From positions 46,531,418-46,595,417 of the forward strand of contig NC_133901.1 of the NCBI RefSeq assembly GCF_964199755.1: DNA of 64,000 bases. Direction: 5' to 3'. Every line of letters begins with the position of its first letter. The stretch's first letter is position 1. The notes beneath the pieces were generated by a model. It was not told where the DNA came from, made no database searches, and worked only from the letters and a program-made list of their open reading frames with translations. The translations under genes were made by a program, and so were the position numbers. Shown one piece after another: positions 48,873-61,592 of the stretch. Source of the stretch: Larus michahellis (taxonomy: Eukaryota; Chordata; Aves; Charadriiformes; Laridae).

Positions 48873-50084
48873 GGGGTAGGATTTCTTATGCAAACAGTAA
48901 TAGGAATTGTGTTAAATAAGAAAGTACCTTAAATCATGCCTTGGGCAAAATAGCTTGGTTAATCCCAAAGTGTTGTTGCAAGAAAATTCCTTCCTTTCCA
49001 CAGTGTTCTAGGGGAGCTATAAGGCATGTTACATAGTCAAGCTTTTCCGAGGAATTTAAATAATTTATTTTCTTGTTTCAGATCAACACGCTATTTTTGT
49101 GAAGCACTGTATTGGTTAATTTTCATATCTCCCCGCCCTGCCCCCCAAACCCCACAACCAGAAACCAGACAGACTTACAAGGTTACTTAATGCAAAACTT
49201 CATGTTTTTGTCAGTTAGCTCTTACATTTGTTGCAGAAAATGTTAACTCTGCTTCCCCGTCTGTAAGCATCTAAAGTAACCTGGCCCCCATTTTAAATCT
49301 GCTTGGGTGAAGTCAGGAGACATTTTCCTAGAGTTACCCGAACACTAAGTAACAGAGTTGTCCAGGAATAATATTTTTTTTTATTTCGACATATAATAAA
49401 ACCAAAAGAAAATGAGGTGAAAGTGCCTGGTGTAATGTAACGTTGGCATTGTTTACTTTGACTCAGTTGATTTTTACTTTCGCTTTTCTGCTCTACACTT
49501 TCTAAAGACCATATGAGTGTAAATAAACACTGAGATGACAATATTGAAGTAAACCCCAAAACATTTCAGAAAAATCGCTACTGTGATTTTTTCCCCTGTA
49601 ATTGACGTACGCAGCAGTAAATTTTTTTGACAAAACAATGTTTACGGGCAAAAGGGATTCTGTCAAATAATTTTCAGCCAGCCTCCAAAAGCGACACTGC
49701 TGTGAAAAAAATCCACAAACAACAAACACCAAGGCTTTTATTATATCCTGCTTTATTTAAGGGCTCAGTGTGGCTGTGTGTTGTGACTGTGCCCATTTGT
49801 GACTAATCCTAGAGCCTGATAGTTTCGGGTTTGCCCCACTGCTGAGGGATCGCTTTCTTTTCTAACGATTGCTCTCATGTCTGAAGATGGCAGCTTTCAC
49901 GTGAGCAGAGCATCCTGCTCGCGATTCCCTTCGCAGCACTTCCATGTGCAAAACAGCAATCACAAAAGTCAACTCTGCTTTGCACCAGACGCGCTTGCAA
50001 CGCTGGCGGTCTGAGATATTGCTGAGTAGGGGCAGCAGGAGCTGGATCTTAATGATTTGCCCCCTCCCAGTCATTGGGTTCATT
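48873..50084. other. AT-rich unique DNA, nothing recognised
   Basis: Frames of at most 88 codons. A YY1-like AAGATGGC word occurs near 49885 in isolation. Confidence 0.55.
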
Positions 50085-50745
50085 GATTTCTCTAATTAAA
50101 TATGCATTCCACTTTGCCATTATTCCCAATGATCCCATTTAATCTCAACGACAGGGCCAGAGATATGAGGGCCTTTGCTTACAAACTGCTTTTAGCAAGC
50201 CCTTCTATTCTGCAGGCGCTTTTGGATACCTCTGAGCATTAGCCCAGTGCTATTCGGCTACATCCCCCTTTCCTCATGGCACCATTTCCACCAACCTATT
50301 CAGGCCTCTCCTCCTTCTCCCTTTCAACTGCTCCTTCCAGTTTAGCTTCAGAGGTCTGGAGCTGCAGTTCTGACAGACAGTTGTGTACGTAAAGCCGATT
50401 TATTTGGCCGGCGTGGCACCGCGCCAGGGAAGAGGCCGTCTGAACGGTGAAGCTGTTAAGAAACTAATTGCGTGATGAACTGCAGCTACAGGGGAGTCTT
50501 TACTGTTTGCTTCATCTAATCACATTTGCTACCAAGGATTTTTCTTGTTTGCCCCTTTTCTGTTGTTTGAATTGGAAGAATACCAGGTTTACGCCAGGGG
50601 TGGGCTTGGCCGATTGGCTCCCAAGCCTTTATCATTAGCTGGTAGGGCCCTTCATTTGTTAGAAGGCTCAAACACTGTCACTGCTGTGAGTGTTTCCTTG
50701 CTTTCTCATCTCGGACTGGGAGGCTTTGAACTTGCCAAGATCTAA
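50085..50745. promoter_or_regulatory. Weak candidate conserved region
   Basis: Two repeat-free stretches, 50085-50240 (ccatttaatctcaacgacag) and 50450-50745 (aaactaattgcgtgatgaac, ttcatctaatcacatttgct), have enhancer-like texture. The 66-codon frame inside the second has no motif. Low certainty. Confidence 0.25.
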
Positions 50746-52105
50746 GTTCAGCGCTCTGTGTTTGTTCTGCTTGTGTTGATGAAGTCACTAATCCCTAAAT
50801 GAAGGGCAGGGAGCTGTTGGGGTTAGCAATTTCATCATCTTTAACAGAGAACACAGAATCCCTCACAGCACAGGTGAGTTAACGAGAAAATTATTTCCCT
50901 CTGCCTTGCTTTCAAATGTCTTTCTGAGCAGTGGGCCTGAACTGAAACCTTGGGTTGCAAAATATCAGCCTGCAGGAAGAGCAAAATCAGGGACGAGCTC
51001 TGTGCCACCAGATCACCTTTAATTAGGTCATGCTCTGTTCCCTTGCAAGGAAATGCACCTCGTTAGGTGTTTACCTAACAGAAAAGCAGCCATGCTGCTG
51101 CTTGTCTTTGCTGTTTCTACCTGGGGAAGGAGTGTTGGTAAAGGGTGGACCTAATGGTAAGCTAAATGATTCCCATCCTCCGACCACAGCTTCCATGGGT
51201 TCCAGTGCCAACCACTTTTCCCCAGTCACGGGTGCCCTGCAGTGGCACCAGAAACATTGCCTCAGATAGTTTGTCACTCTGCTTGTAATGCAGCATTGAT
51301 GCTATTTGCATGCAGTTGGTGGCCCCATTTTTCATTTGAGAGGATTATGTTGATTTTGCTTATAGATATCAGGTTCGAGTCAACATTGACTCATTCTCAA
51401 CTAGACAAGCTTGAGATCAAAACTTCCAGTTTCTCCTGATCCCAGTGCAAAACTTTCTCCAGCATCACTGCCTGCCTCCCGGGAAACGTGTACTGAAGCC
51501 TGAGCCCAGGCCACGCACTGGCATGGGGGAATGGCTGCAAACGGCATCATGGATATTTTGCAGAGTCTTTGTTAGAAGTAATTTTTGAAGCCAATCTTAT
51601 TTAAATCACTGTCAGGTAACCATTACCTGTTACAAGTACATTTCAAGTTTGACCTGTATCATTCAGGATCCGATTCTTAGCTGGTGTTACTCTATCTTTT
51701 CCTTTGCATGCAACAGAATTAGACTGCTCGCATTGGTTCTTACACCCTGTTCCCTTCCTTTTGAGGCCAACGGAGAGTCTTCCATGAACTTTGTTGAGCA
51801 GTGAACCAGACCTGCTAAACTTTAATTGTCTGTGCAATTTCCTCCCTCCTTCATGGTCTCATTCAGCAAAGGCAAATAGAAAGCAGTGGACTTGCAGCAG
51901 TCCACCTGAGCATTAGGAGCTGCACCCTCTCAACAACCAGGAGCTTCAAATGGGAGCCTGCACCCAGCAGCAAGATACAGCAGGCAAAGGAAGATGACAG
52001 ATGGAGCTCAATACAGACAGTCAGTCTGATCAGTCTGACAGCTTTGCTACATCCTCCCAAAGAACTCAGAACAAAACTTTTGTCAGCTGAAATCTTATTT
52101 ACAGC
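50746..52105. other. Unique DNA, possible repeat fragment at 51650
   Basis: gatccgattcttagctggtg at about 51668-51690 followed by ttactc resembles one arm of the palindromic repeat family noted above. No genes. Confidence 0.4.
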
Positions 52106-52183
52106 TTTTTTTTTGTTTTTTTTTTGCTTTTTTTTTTTTTTTGTTTTTGTTTTTGTTTGGTTTTTTGTTTTTTGTTTTTTTTT
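52106..52183 (+). repeat. T-rich (TTTTTG)n low-complexity tract
   Basis: 78 bases of T runs broken by single G (and two C or GG interruptions). On the minus strand it is A-rich with C. It produces the lysine/glutamine/asparagine-rich stretch of a spurious minus frame (51863-52258). Confidence 0.95.
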
Positions 52184-53130
52184 CCCTGAAAGCGCAGAAT
52201 AATTCTTAAAACAAGATAGAGTGCAGCCTCCTCCATCTCCTAAGGTGGCCATTAGCAAGAGCTCTGCAAAACAAGTAGTCTCAGGTCTTTACCAATTGCT
52301 GTCTAGTTTCTTAGTTTACAAATTTCATCCCAAACTTGAGGAAGTTCAGCAAAGACATCCTCCTAGATCTTCCCCATACACTTCCTTGTGTAGGAAGCTG
52401 GCAACCCTTCCCAAATCCCAGGCAATCCCCCTTCCTCTGCAGGGCTGCACTCTTCTCAGCAACAAGCTGCAGGATGAGCCAGTCAACAGAAATATTTACA
52501 AAACAAGATATTGTTCTGGGCAATTTTCAGAACTTGGACATCTATGTAGGGAAGGTTTGGGTTGAGCAAGGATTTCTAGCAAAAGTGGAAAAAAGGAAAT
52601 AATTACAACAGGATAATGAATTGAGGCTCACTCTGACATGTCAAATCATAAATTATAGTGGAGGGACAGAGTTTAGTTGTCCTTGTGACATTGCACATTG
52701 ATAAGCCAGGACTGCTCTGTCACACTCTGCACAAGCTATTCTGCACTTGTCCTAACTGTGAAATTTTCAACACAAAGAGAGATTACAGATTGTATAAACA
52801 GCAAAATTATAAGAAAAAGTCACGTCAAGAAGGAGACCTATATGCTGCTTGGTGGAATCATGGTAATAGTAGATGTAGGCTTTATGGAGACTGAGCACGG
52901 ACAGAGCATTGTAGAAACACTGCAGAAATGAGCCAGGGCACTGGTGTCAGCTTTGAAGAAATCAGCTCGGTATAGTAGGTTTCTTCTACACAGTCGGTAC
53001 AAGCAGTACAAAATGAAGGAACATGCAGAAACCCATTTTCCATCACTGGTTGTTGGCGTATCTCCTCCAAGCCCTGGCGTAGTTTGACCTGCACATCCTC
53101 CTCACATACCACACTCCCCCAAAAGATTAG
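52184..53130. other. Unique DNA, nothing recognised
   Basis: Overlapping frames at 52221-52602 (at most 114 codons) with no motif. No repeats. Confidence 0.55.
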
Positions 53131-53200
53131 TGGCGCTTATCTTGCGTGTGTGCACAGGCGCATGCGCCCGACGGGCTCGGGCAGGGAGTTACAGTCATTT
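53131..53200. promoter_or_regulatory. Small CpG cluster with a perfect NRF1-type palindrome
   Basis: GGCGCATGCGCC at 53157-53168 is a perfect palindrome containing the NRF1 consensus GCGCATGCGC. CpG is locally dense (about 8 in 70 bp) in otherwise CpG-poor DNA. NRF1 sites usually sit at promoters of housekeeping genes. No exon or TSS signal is visible alongside. Confidence 0.5.
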
Positions 53201-54295
53201 TTCTGGGTCCTCCTTAAAAGCAATTAGCAGCTACCCCCTTTAACATCAGAGAGCAAATTCAATCATGGAATAACTCTCCTGCAGTCGGTACAATTAGCAG
53301 GAATGCGTCTGACCCCGGCTTCACCTTCTCAGAAATGCAGTTCCTGGTACAAAGTGTTGCACTGTGTTTGAGAGTGGCATGTTATGAGTAACTGGATGTC
53401 AGGATCATCGTGTGAAAACAAACAAATCCCCAAATAACTGGGAAGTCTTGAACCAGAAATTGGCATAATAAAGGTATAAATAATTCCTATTTTCACTTGT
53501 CACTTTCCTTTCTCACGATACAAAAACAACGCGCTGCAGCCTGGCCCTAACCCCAAACACGTGCCATTGCCTATAACATCTTACAAAAGCACAGCCAAAG
53601 TGGGGGTTCGGTGGCCACTGCAATGTGGAAACGTAAATCTTTGCTTGGACAGAGACAATGTCTGACATACTTCTCCCTGGTGTCACAAGGGAAGTGAACA
53701 CCTTTTGTTTCATACCTATTTTTCTAATGGAACGGGATATTTTTAATTTTTTGTCTTTTTTTTTAAGGAAACAACAGCAACAGAATCTTCTGCCTAGGCT
53801 TGCACTGCTTCTCTATTAATTTGTAGAGATGAGCCGTCTACCTTAGAGCTAGGAGACCGGGAGTGCTAACTAAGAAGAAAAGCGCTGGACGCTCAGCAGA
53901 CCTGCAGCACTTGCATGTTGCACCCAGCCCCACCTCTCCTTTACGCTGCCTCTCTGGGAACAATACTCTTATTTCTTGAGAGGGAGATAGTGATTTGCGA
54001 GGCCCTCACTTTTCATTAGAGGAATAAGGAAAAAAAAAAAATCTAAAAAGGAGCCAACTCCTTGTCTGTAGGGTAGTTGAGGTCAAGATGCCCAAGTATC
54101 TCTCTGAGATACCGTTATTCAATTATCACTCAAAGTATTCAAGAAAATGGTGTATTCCTTTAAACTAATGAGTGGCACAGCGCTCTGTTTTTTTCTGAAC
54201 AATTTAGGTGCTTGGTTGTAGAATAAGCTGTACGTCTTCACTTAGGAATACAGCCATTTGTTTCTTTGCTTATTTTTGCCCATAAGAAACCTTGT
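53201..54295. other. Unique DNA, nothing recognised
   Basis: Repeat-free; AT-rich from 53730. An A run lies near 54030. No frame above 66 codons. Confidence 0.55.
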
Positions 54296-54610
54296 CTTCC
54301 AGCCACACTTGCACAATTGTAGTCCCTCTTCTCTTTTTCGCTTTCTTTCTGGCTTTCAAAGAATCCTTTCCGCCCTGTGTCCTACCCTGCTCCTTCTGTG
54401 ACGTATGTACAATGACCTCTCTTCTCCGTGTCATATGCAGTTTAATCCTTCTCCTTGAGCATCATTTGCACAGTAATCCTTTTCCTTCTGTGACACGAGC
54501 ACAAAACTCCCTTTCCTCCACTGTCACTTGCAGAACAATCCCTGACTTCCAGTGGGACGCAGGCAGTAACCCTTTATCTTCTGTGCCGAACACAAAATGA
54601 TCACACTCTA
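54296..54610 (+). repeat. Diverged tandem array, period about 31 bp, about ten units
   Basis: Units begin with a CTTC(C/T) word and share the outline CTTCTGTGACACTTGCACA, then an AATCC-TTT end. The CTTC-type starts fall at about 54296, 54328, 54360, 54393, 54421, 54453, 54484, 54515, 54546 and 54578, so spacing is 28-33 bp. Units differ strongly from each other, so the array is old. The 102-codon frame over it (54292-54600) is a by-product. A further weak unit may start near 54617. Confidence 0.7.
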
Positions 54611-55960
54611 GCTTTCCTTCAACACAAGGGTGACAATGCAGCCTTTATGTTAATTCTGTGAAGAACACACTGCCATCCTTTTATTCCCAAGTTATCCAAA
54701 TATCAACCTTCATCTGATCAGTGAGCAATATTAAATACCAAAGTGAAAAGCAACATACATAGCCCAATTCTTTTCTGTTTTGAAAAATTTCAAAAAACCA
54801 TCCCAACTTTTCCAGAAGTTTAGAAAAAAAGACAAAAACTAGTATATGGTTATTTTAGTATTCTTTCCATCACTCTTTTTTTTTTTTCTTTTTGCTCCTC
54901 TCTTTTTCAATGATATAATGAGGGGAGAAAAGCAGAAAGGAACAGGAAACTGGAGGTGAATCAGAACTTGAAACCAAACTTAGTCTTTTAAATAGTTCTG
55001 GCTTGTGTACTTCACAGGAGAACGATTTTTTAAAAAAAAAAAAGTTAAAAAAAGAAGTTAAAAATGTTTTGACTCCCCCCCTAGCCTGTGGCAGAGCAGT
55101 TACCATAGCAAATCAGAGTGAGAAGGCAAGAGACTAGTGACCAGGACTGCTAATTTTCACCAACAGAGTGAGTCATTTCGCCTGCTTTGCTTTAAGTGCT
55201 ACCCAAACCCAAAGACACCTGTTTAACCAGGGCTTTGCAGCCTCCTCCAACCAGGAAAGCTCAGCCTGTAGCCCACCCCCGGGGCAGCCACAGGGAGACT
55301 GGAAGCTGAAGGGGCTCGAGAATGATTACCCTAATTTGATATCCCCTTTACACAGCAGTGTCGCATTTGGTGATGATTTGGGCTGATAGTGATCCTGTTT
55401 ATTTCTTTGGCCTGCCTATTTCCACCCTACTGCCACAGCATGCTTTCAAAACAGGGCTCAATTAATTAAATGCTAAGTCTGACCCTTTGCAGAAACCCTA
55501 CATTTAGACCCATTGATTCTAAATCGTTTGTGTCTGCTGTCGGAGTGGCATACGTTTGCCAGGATTGGTTTGACCCGGTATCTTTGGTTAGCTACACGCA
55601 AATTTCTTGTAAGAGGAAGACTGGTTAATACCTCTCGGTGCTCCTGTGTGTGCAATTGGCTCTGACAGCCTGCGTGGCTGGTGCATTTGAGGCGCGAGAT
55701 TTACCGTGTTCCTGGAGGAACTGCAGTACGTGCCATCAGCTCCCCATTGGTATTATCCACAACAGCTGCCGGAACAAAATTCAGGGTGGAAAACCACCAC
55801 CGCATTTTTTGAACAAAGATAGTAATTATGGTAATTGTATCACTTTAGCATTTTTCTTGCCTGTGTTTATGAACAAGTGATGCGAGCCAACGAGAACAGC
55901 AGCTTCTTCCCTTCAAATTAATTCCTGCTTTGTAACAGCAGGATAGATACGATAAGACTT
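54611..55960. other. Unique DNA, possible conserved stretch 55320-55480
   Basis: T run near 54876 and A run near 55030. 55320-55480 ends with caattaattaaatgctaag and is repeat-free, so may be conserved. Frames at most 80 codons. Confidence 0.45.
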
Positions 55961-56026
55961 TCAGTTTGGTATGTTTTCTCCTGCATCTTTTCGGTGGTGC
56001 ATTACACATTCACCACAATTCTTCAC

Positions 56027-56187
56027 CTCTACTGTCACTTTTATGGCGGTGTTTTCCTTTTCCTCCTCCTCAGTCATGGGCACGCTAATCTTTTGTGTCA
56101 CAGCCAGCACAACCCCTCCTTTATATGGGCCCCCTCCTCCCTGTGCACCGTCATGGATTATGCAGTTAAAAGAAAAAATCATTTCAC
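56027..56187 (-). other. Possible exon on the minus strand (unrecognised)
   Basis: On the minus strand an open frame of 93 codons spans 56242-55961. Within it, CATTTTGTAG (AG at 56189-56188) is an acceptor-like site. GAG followed by GTGAAG at 56027/56026 is a donor-like site, giving a 161-bp exon candidate. The peptide has a glycine-rich stretch (GAQGGGGPYKGG), a hydrophobic piece and an acidic TEEEEKEN segment, and reads more like protein than other frames here. It matches no family I recognise, and the plus strand is also open for 79 codons, which weakens the case. Confidence 0.25.
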
Positions 56188-56249
56188 CTACAAAATGTAA
56201 AACAACGTAATTGTTGCCGTTGTTATTTTTTATTTCTATCAACCACTAA

Positions 56250-59200
56250 AACCAGTCTGGAGCGAATAATTAAGCAGCTATGTGTACCATAGGTTTTAAT
56301 GCTGAACGTAACCCATTAACACCATAGGAGCAAGGTCCTTGAATTCTGAATTATTCTGGGAGTAAACCGTGATGAATCAGGGCTGAGATAAGAGCCAGGC
56401 ATCTTTAAAAAAATCTGGAACATGTTCTTGGCACTCAAGGTTTGTTCTGCGTTGCGAGCAGTTTCTGCTCTTCCTTTTTTTTATCTTCCCCCATTCAACT
56501 GAATCCCATGGGAAACGCAGGCTCTTTTTAGAAAAATTGCTTGTTACAGTTCATTCTCTTATTTTCTGATATTTTTTGTCTTTTTTTACATTTATTTTAC
56601 CACTGAAAATATTTGTATGTAAAGAGCATTTTACCATTCCTTGGGGCTTGTCTGTTCATACTGCTTATTCTGTACTTGCAATTGTCATAAATCTCACTCT
56701 GGTCTCATTTTCCCCCTCAAATAGAGCCTTGTTAGCTGTAACTCCTCTTGGACATGCTCCTCTGAAACGGCTGCAGCTGATACAACATGGTTCAGCGAGC
56801 ACAATCAGTAGCAATATTCCTGGCACCAGCATGTGTGCTGGCCTGTCCTTACCTAGCAAGCTGTGTGGCCGAACTGGTCAAGGTGTAGGCAGCTCTCTCC
56901 TACTAGATCAGCTGCTGCTGGAAGAAAAGACTGAATTTTTTTACACAAAACTATGTGTTTTAACATCTCTTCCTGAACAGGTGCTTGGGAGGCAGAATGA
57001 CCGCTCCACCCAGAGATGCACAGCTCTGCACAATAAAAAAAAAGGAGTTAGTACCCAGTTAGAGTCTGCCATGCAAGCCTGCGGGCATACATACCGCCCT
57101 CTTCACATAGAAAAATGTGAGGTTAAAAGAGACCAGCATTTAATCTCGTCTACTGCATAAAAGCAGCCATACAGGTATTCTACCCCATAATTTCTGTATC
57201 AGCCCCAACCACTTCTAGCTGAAGCGGGCTGTCCCTTTCTAAGAGACAACCACTTCTGATCTAAGGACTCTGACTGACGGAGAACTTTCCCACATCCCTT
57301 TGTGATCAATTACAAAGTTCAGTGAATTGACTGCTAGCTGTTCTCATGGCTACAAAACACGTATCAACCACCGTGTGTATTGACACAAACCACACGTGTA
57401 TTCAGCGATGTGAACAGGGCCTCTTACGTGAGTGCTGGTGGCGAGAGCGAGCCCTGCGCTGGGCCTGTTGATTCAGGAAACGCAGACTTTCAGGTTCGGA
57501 GGAGGAACTCAGCCTGTGGTTGCTGCTGGTCACAAGGACTGACACCACCACTTCATCCAGGGCTCTTCAGTCCTGGAAACTTTTGCCCTTACTGACTCAT
57601 CTTCCCTTTCTCCATCTGAGACCACAAATTAGAATTTCTCAAATTTAACACTGCTTACCTACTCTGGTTGGAGAGCAGATGAAAATAAATAAATACAAAG
57701 GAGAAGCACATTAGGTGTAACATCCCGTTCTTTCAATGCTGGCTGTGTCACAAGACAGACTATCAGAGACGGGGCCAAATCCTGAACTGTGGGGATGCAG
57801 AACTTGAGGTACATAAATATTCTTTCTATACTTTAAGAAAACGTATTTAAATTGAGAAAACTAGGTATCGCATGAAAAGATAATGTTAAGAGAAAAAATC
57901 ACGAGCATATTCAGATGTCGGAAAATATATCCTCGGTCTGAAAAACCGCCTGAACAAACATAACTAGATATAATCAGTTAACATTAGTGATGCTATGTAA
58001 GCTGGGAGTAAGCACCAACACTTAATGACTGGTTCTGAGACATATTCCAGAATCTAGTACATCAATACTGGGCTTTGGTTTTATCACAGGGACATAATAG
58101 CTGCTGGGGACAAAATACTGAAGAGAGGTAAAGGAAGAAAACGACGCTATTGTTTTTCAGGTTACAAGAGTTTTACATTTTTTTATAATGTCTTTAACTG
58201 AAGTAAATTTTGAGCAACTAATAACCTAACACTTTGCAGGACAGCATAAAACCGCAGCCTGATGATTAGTGCAGGAATGAGGGCTGACAAAGGAAATGTG
58301 TGAGCATTTGCAGGAGAGGGGCCTTTTTTGCATTATAGTAATGTAAAGATGAGTTGCTTACGATACCTAACATGAAATTGATGAGTGTGCTGGTAAAATT
58401 TTGCAGTGAAGTTTAGAGATCTTTGCAATATCCAGGAGCATACTTCCCCCTTTGTCTTTCTCTCTCTTCTTCAATATCTCCTTTTCTCTCCCTGAGGAAG
58501 AAACAATAATTTAATTCTGACTAATACACAGAAAGTCTTCTACAACCAGGATGGTTAACGTATAATGAGACGTTTTATGAGCCACAGCCTCGGCTTGACT
58601 TCAGTGCAGCTTTAGCTTTGCTTTATGGACCTGTAAGAACATACTTAAGGCCTTACCATTCAAGCAGGAACTGTAGTCAGTGCTGGAGAGTGAGGGGTCT
58701 CCTGAAGCAAGACACCTGAAGCAAAAGGCCATCACACCTTGGGAAAACTGCACTGGTGTGAAACCTAGAAGAACACACAACTGCAACAGAAACCAGCAGG
58801 CACGTCTGTGAGCTACATCCCGCTTCTCATAAACAAGAGCTATAACCTCATTGCCCAAAATTGAAAAAACCCCTCAAATAATCCTCTAAAAAACCCCACT
58901 GTAAACAGCTAAGAGTGGTGTTGTTTGACTTGTACAGGAAACCCCACTTCCACTTTCTCCACAGAAACAGCAGGAATGGAGAAGGTCTGATGCTCACAGG
59001 CCCCATTCCCAGCAGTCCAAGCCCACCCAAAAGGGAGGCTTTTGGTAGACTTCAGCCACCCTTGGTGCAGAAACACAGTGCGAACAAAGCAAAACACTAT
59101 GAAGCTAAACCGCTGATGTACCCGGCCCAAGTTGCTAATGGCCAATGGCTGAGATGGCCAAACTGGATGACCCTCTATACAGCAGGAGCGGTGACGTATT

Positions 59201-59530
59201 GGGGTCCCACCACACCATACCCCTGCTGATGCTGGAAGGGGTGGCTGCTGCAGTGCCGTGGGGCAGTGCCAGTGGAGCACTCACAGGTCGGCTTGCTCTC
59301 AGTGGCTTCTGTGCTCGGGGCGAGCTCCTGCTGCTTTTGCCACTGCAGGAGCCAGCTTGTTCTCTGAAGGACCCTGTCTCAGCCCTGGGCCAAGATGGCA
59401 GGCGTCACACTTCCACTTCTTGTGCTGCCACAGATGTCACATCCAAGGACCCACCACTACGTAGGGATGCAGTGGATGCTTCTTGGGACCTAGGGTCAAT
59501 AATGTGGAATGTTGCATTTCACATGTGGAA
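56250..59530. other. Unique DNA, no supported gene
   Basis: The 194-codon frame 56576-57160 (+) and the 134-codon frame 59145-59549 (+) have no domain, and the first includes an A-rich run and shows no start context. Polypyrimidine stretch near 58447-58495. A YY1-like CCAAGATGGCAG word near 59390 stands alone. Confidence 0.5.
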
Positions 59531-61592
59531 ATGCAACAGACGTTTCTGAAGGGCTGGAAACTACTAACGAGAGCCCTTGTGTTGTACATTTCCTGCTGCA
59601 GTGACAGGTTCGCATCTAGCCAGATAGATGTGTGTTTCTCAAGGGGAAAGTTACAGTCTGGGGAAGCACTCTGTGGGCTCAGTGTTTACAGAAAACAGCA
59701 AACAGAAGAAGGCTTGTGGTGTTGGAAAGGAATCATGGCACAGTTGCACGAGTCAGTCTGGTATCAAAGTATTAGAGAATAAATTGCACTACCCCCAACC
59801 TTAAGGACTGCAGATAATGCACAGCAATGAAGTTTTATCTGTGCTCAAGTACATATTTTTTATGCAGCTAAAGCTATGTCACAGATGTTCTTCACTAGAA
59901 TAGATTTTGCCTTTGTTAATCCTGTGTTAATCTGCTGGTAGAGCTGTATCTGCATCATTACCACCGGGCTCCTTGCGGCGAGGAGCCACTGCTCGGTGGG
60001 GACATGGTTCCTCTGCATCTCCCTTTGCGGAGCTGCAGCTCGGAGGTCAGGCTGGCTTGTGCCGGGGGGAGCACCCCGCACAGCCCCCGTTTCTATTACC
60101 ACTACAGTGCTCTGCCAGGAGAGGGAGCTAGGACTCTGAGATTCAGTGGCCTTTGATGTTTTCTGTTCACAAATCATGAAGGTGTTACAGCTGTCCAACA
60201 CTAACATAGGCTTTCCTGTTTGGCTGGGGGGATATTCAGGGGGCCCGTGATTTTCCATGGAGGCTACCTACTGCAGGAGGGGTTCGGATCCTGCTGGATC
60301 TCAGAGGACTCTGTTGCTCCAAACTGTGTTTTGAGGCTCTTGGTCACCTTTTCTGACTGCTTTCCCAGGTGAACTCCAATGGGAGTTTGGACTCGGTGAA
60401 AATGAAATGAAGCCTACAGATCCTGCCATCATGGTACAGGTGCAAAACCACTGAAATGCAACCACCGCTGGAGTGGAGGTGGCAACCACCGGATGCATAG
60501 CAAGGCAAGCAACAGCTGGGAGGAGGGAAAAAATTTTGGTTAAGGCTACCAGGTGGCACACAGATGTTTGACAACATTTCTTTTAACTTAGAAACACATC
60601 AGCCTTCTTCCCCCTATGGTATATGTGTTTCATTTTGAACAAGTAACTGGCAGCTGGAGAAAGTTATTAGAAAATGCTAAGTCTATGTTCCAGCACTTGC
60701 AACAGCAGCAGAATTACCTGTTTCCTATTCTGCCCAAGCTTTCTGTCTCCTTTTTTAGATATTGTTGGCCTCAAGTCAAGTTTTGCTTAAGTTATGTATC
60801 AGAAGGGGAATAAGTGGAGCTCCAAGCTTGTTTAAAGAGTAGAAAAGGGATTTTAAACAAAGCTGGCAGAGATACCAATGCAACTATTATCTGGGTTCTG
60901 GATGTGGTTGGACCTGCTGGTAAGAAAATAGGAAATAAGTGAGAAAACAATTCCTAAAAATGTGAAAACCAGCCAATTCTACAGGGCTCCACTCTGTGCT
61001 CAAATGTCTGTAAGTGCTGATAAAAGAGCGCACGTGATGAGAAAGCGCTGTGTCATTATCAAAGGCCTTTTCAGTCTTATTTTCATTTCAGTTTTCTTCA
61101 AGTGCCGGAGTCTGGCAAGGGAAGGAAAATAACCTCATTTCTTCTTTGACTAATGAAATGTGGTCGCTGACCAGTCTGCCCTCTTTTCCTTCAAAGTGGT
61201 GGGTAGAGAGTTGTGCTTCCCTGCTATTTTCTACCTGATTTGAAAGGAAGAACAGAGAAATCTGGTGACAATTTTGGAGGCTAGAAGAAGAGCTCCTCAA
61301 ATGGTGCTGGGCTCTGTTAGCCAGGAGGTGCCCAGGAGCCACGCTAGAGAAAGGATTGTTGAATGGTGACACAGTGTGAGCAGCCACTGGAAACTGTGAA
61401 TAATGAGGGAGCCTCCTTCATAAGAAGTGCATTTTATTGGTTCTGTTATGAGTCGGAAAAATCCTGTGATCTTCTGATGCCCTCAGCCTATGTAACCCCA
61501 TGGTCCAAGGGGTCGGCTTTGCCTGCTGGCGGGCACCAGCAGGAACTGCGGAGCGCTGGGACAGAAACTGCTCCCAGAAGAATGGCAAGTGG
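59531..61592. other. Unique DNA, nothing recognised
   Basis: Minus frame 59860-60258 (132 codons) without motif. A CACGTG E-box at 61031-61036. No repeats of note. Confidence 0.5.

Noticed and set aside
51863..52258. Lysine/glutamine-rich minus-strand frame of 131 codons
   Set aside because: Produced by the T-rich low-complexity tract at 52106-52183.
56576..57160. 194-codon plus-strand frame
   Set aside because: No domain, passes through an A-rich run giving lysines, and no splice or start context.
60283..60293. GGTTCGGATCC, B-box-like
   Set aside because: No A box at the right distance and no acceptor stem.
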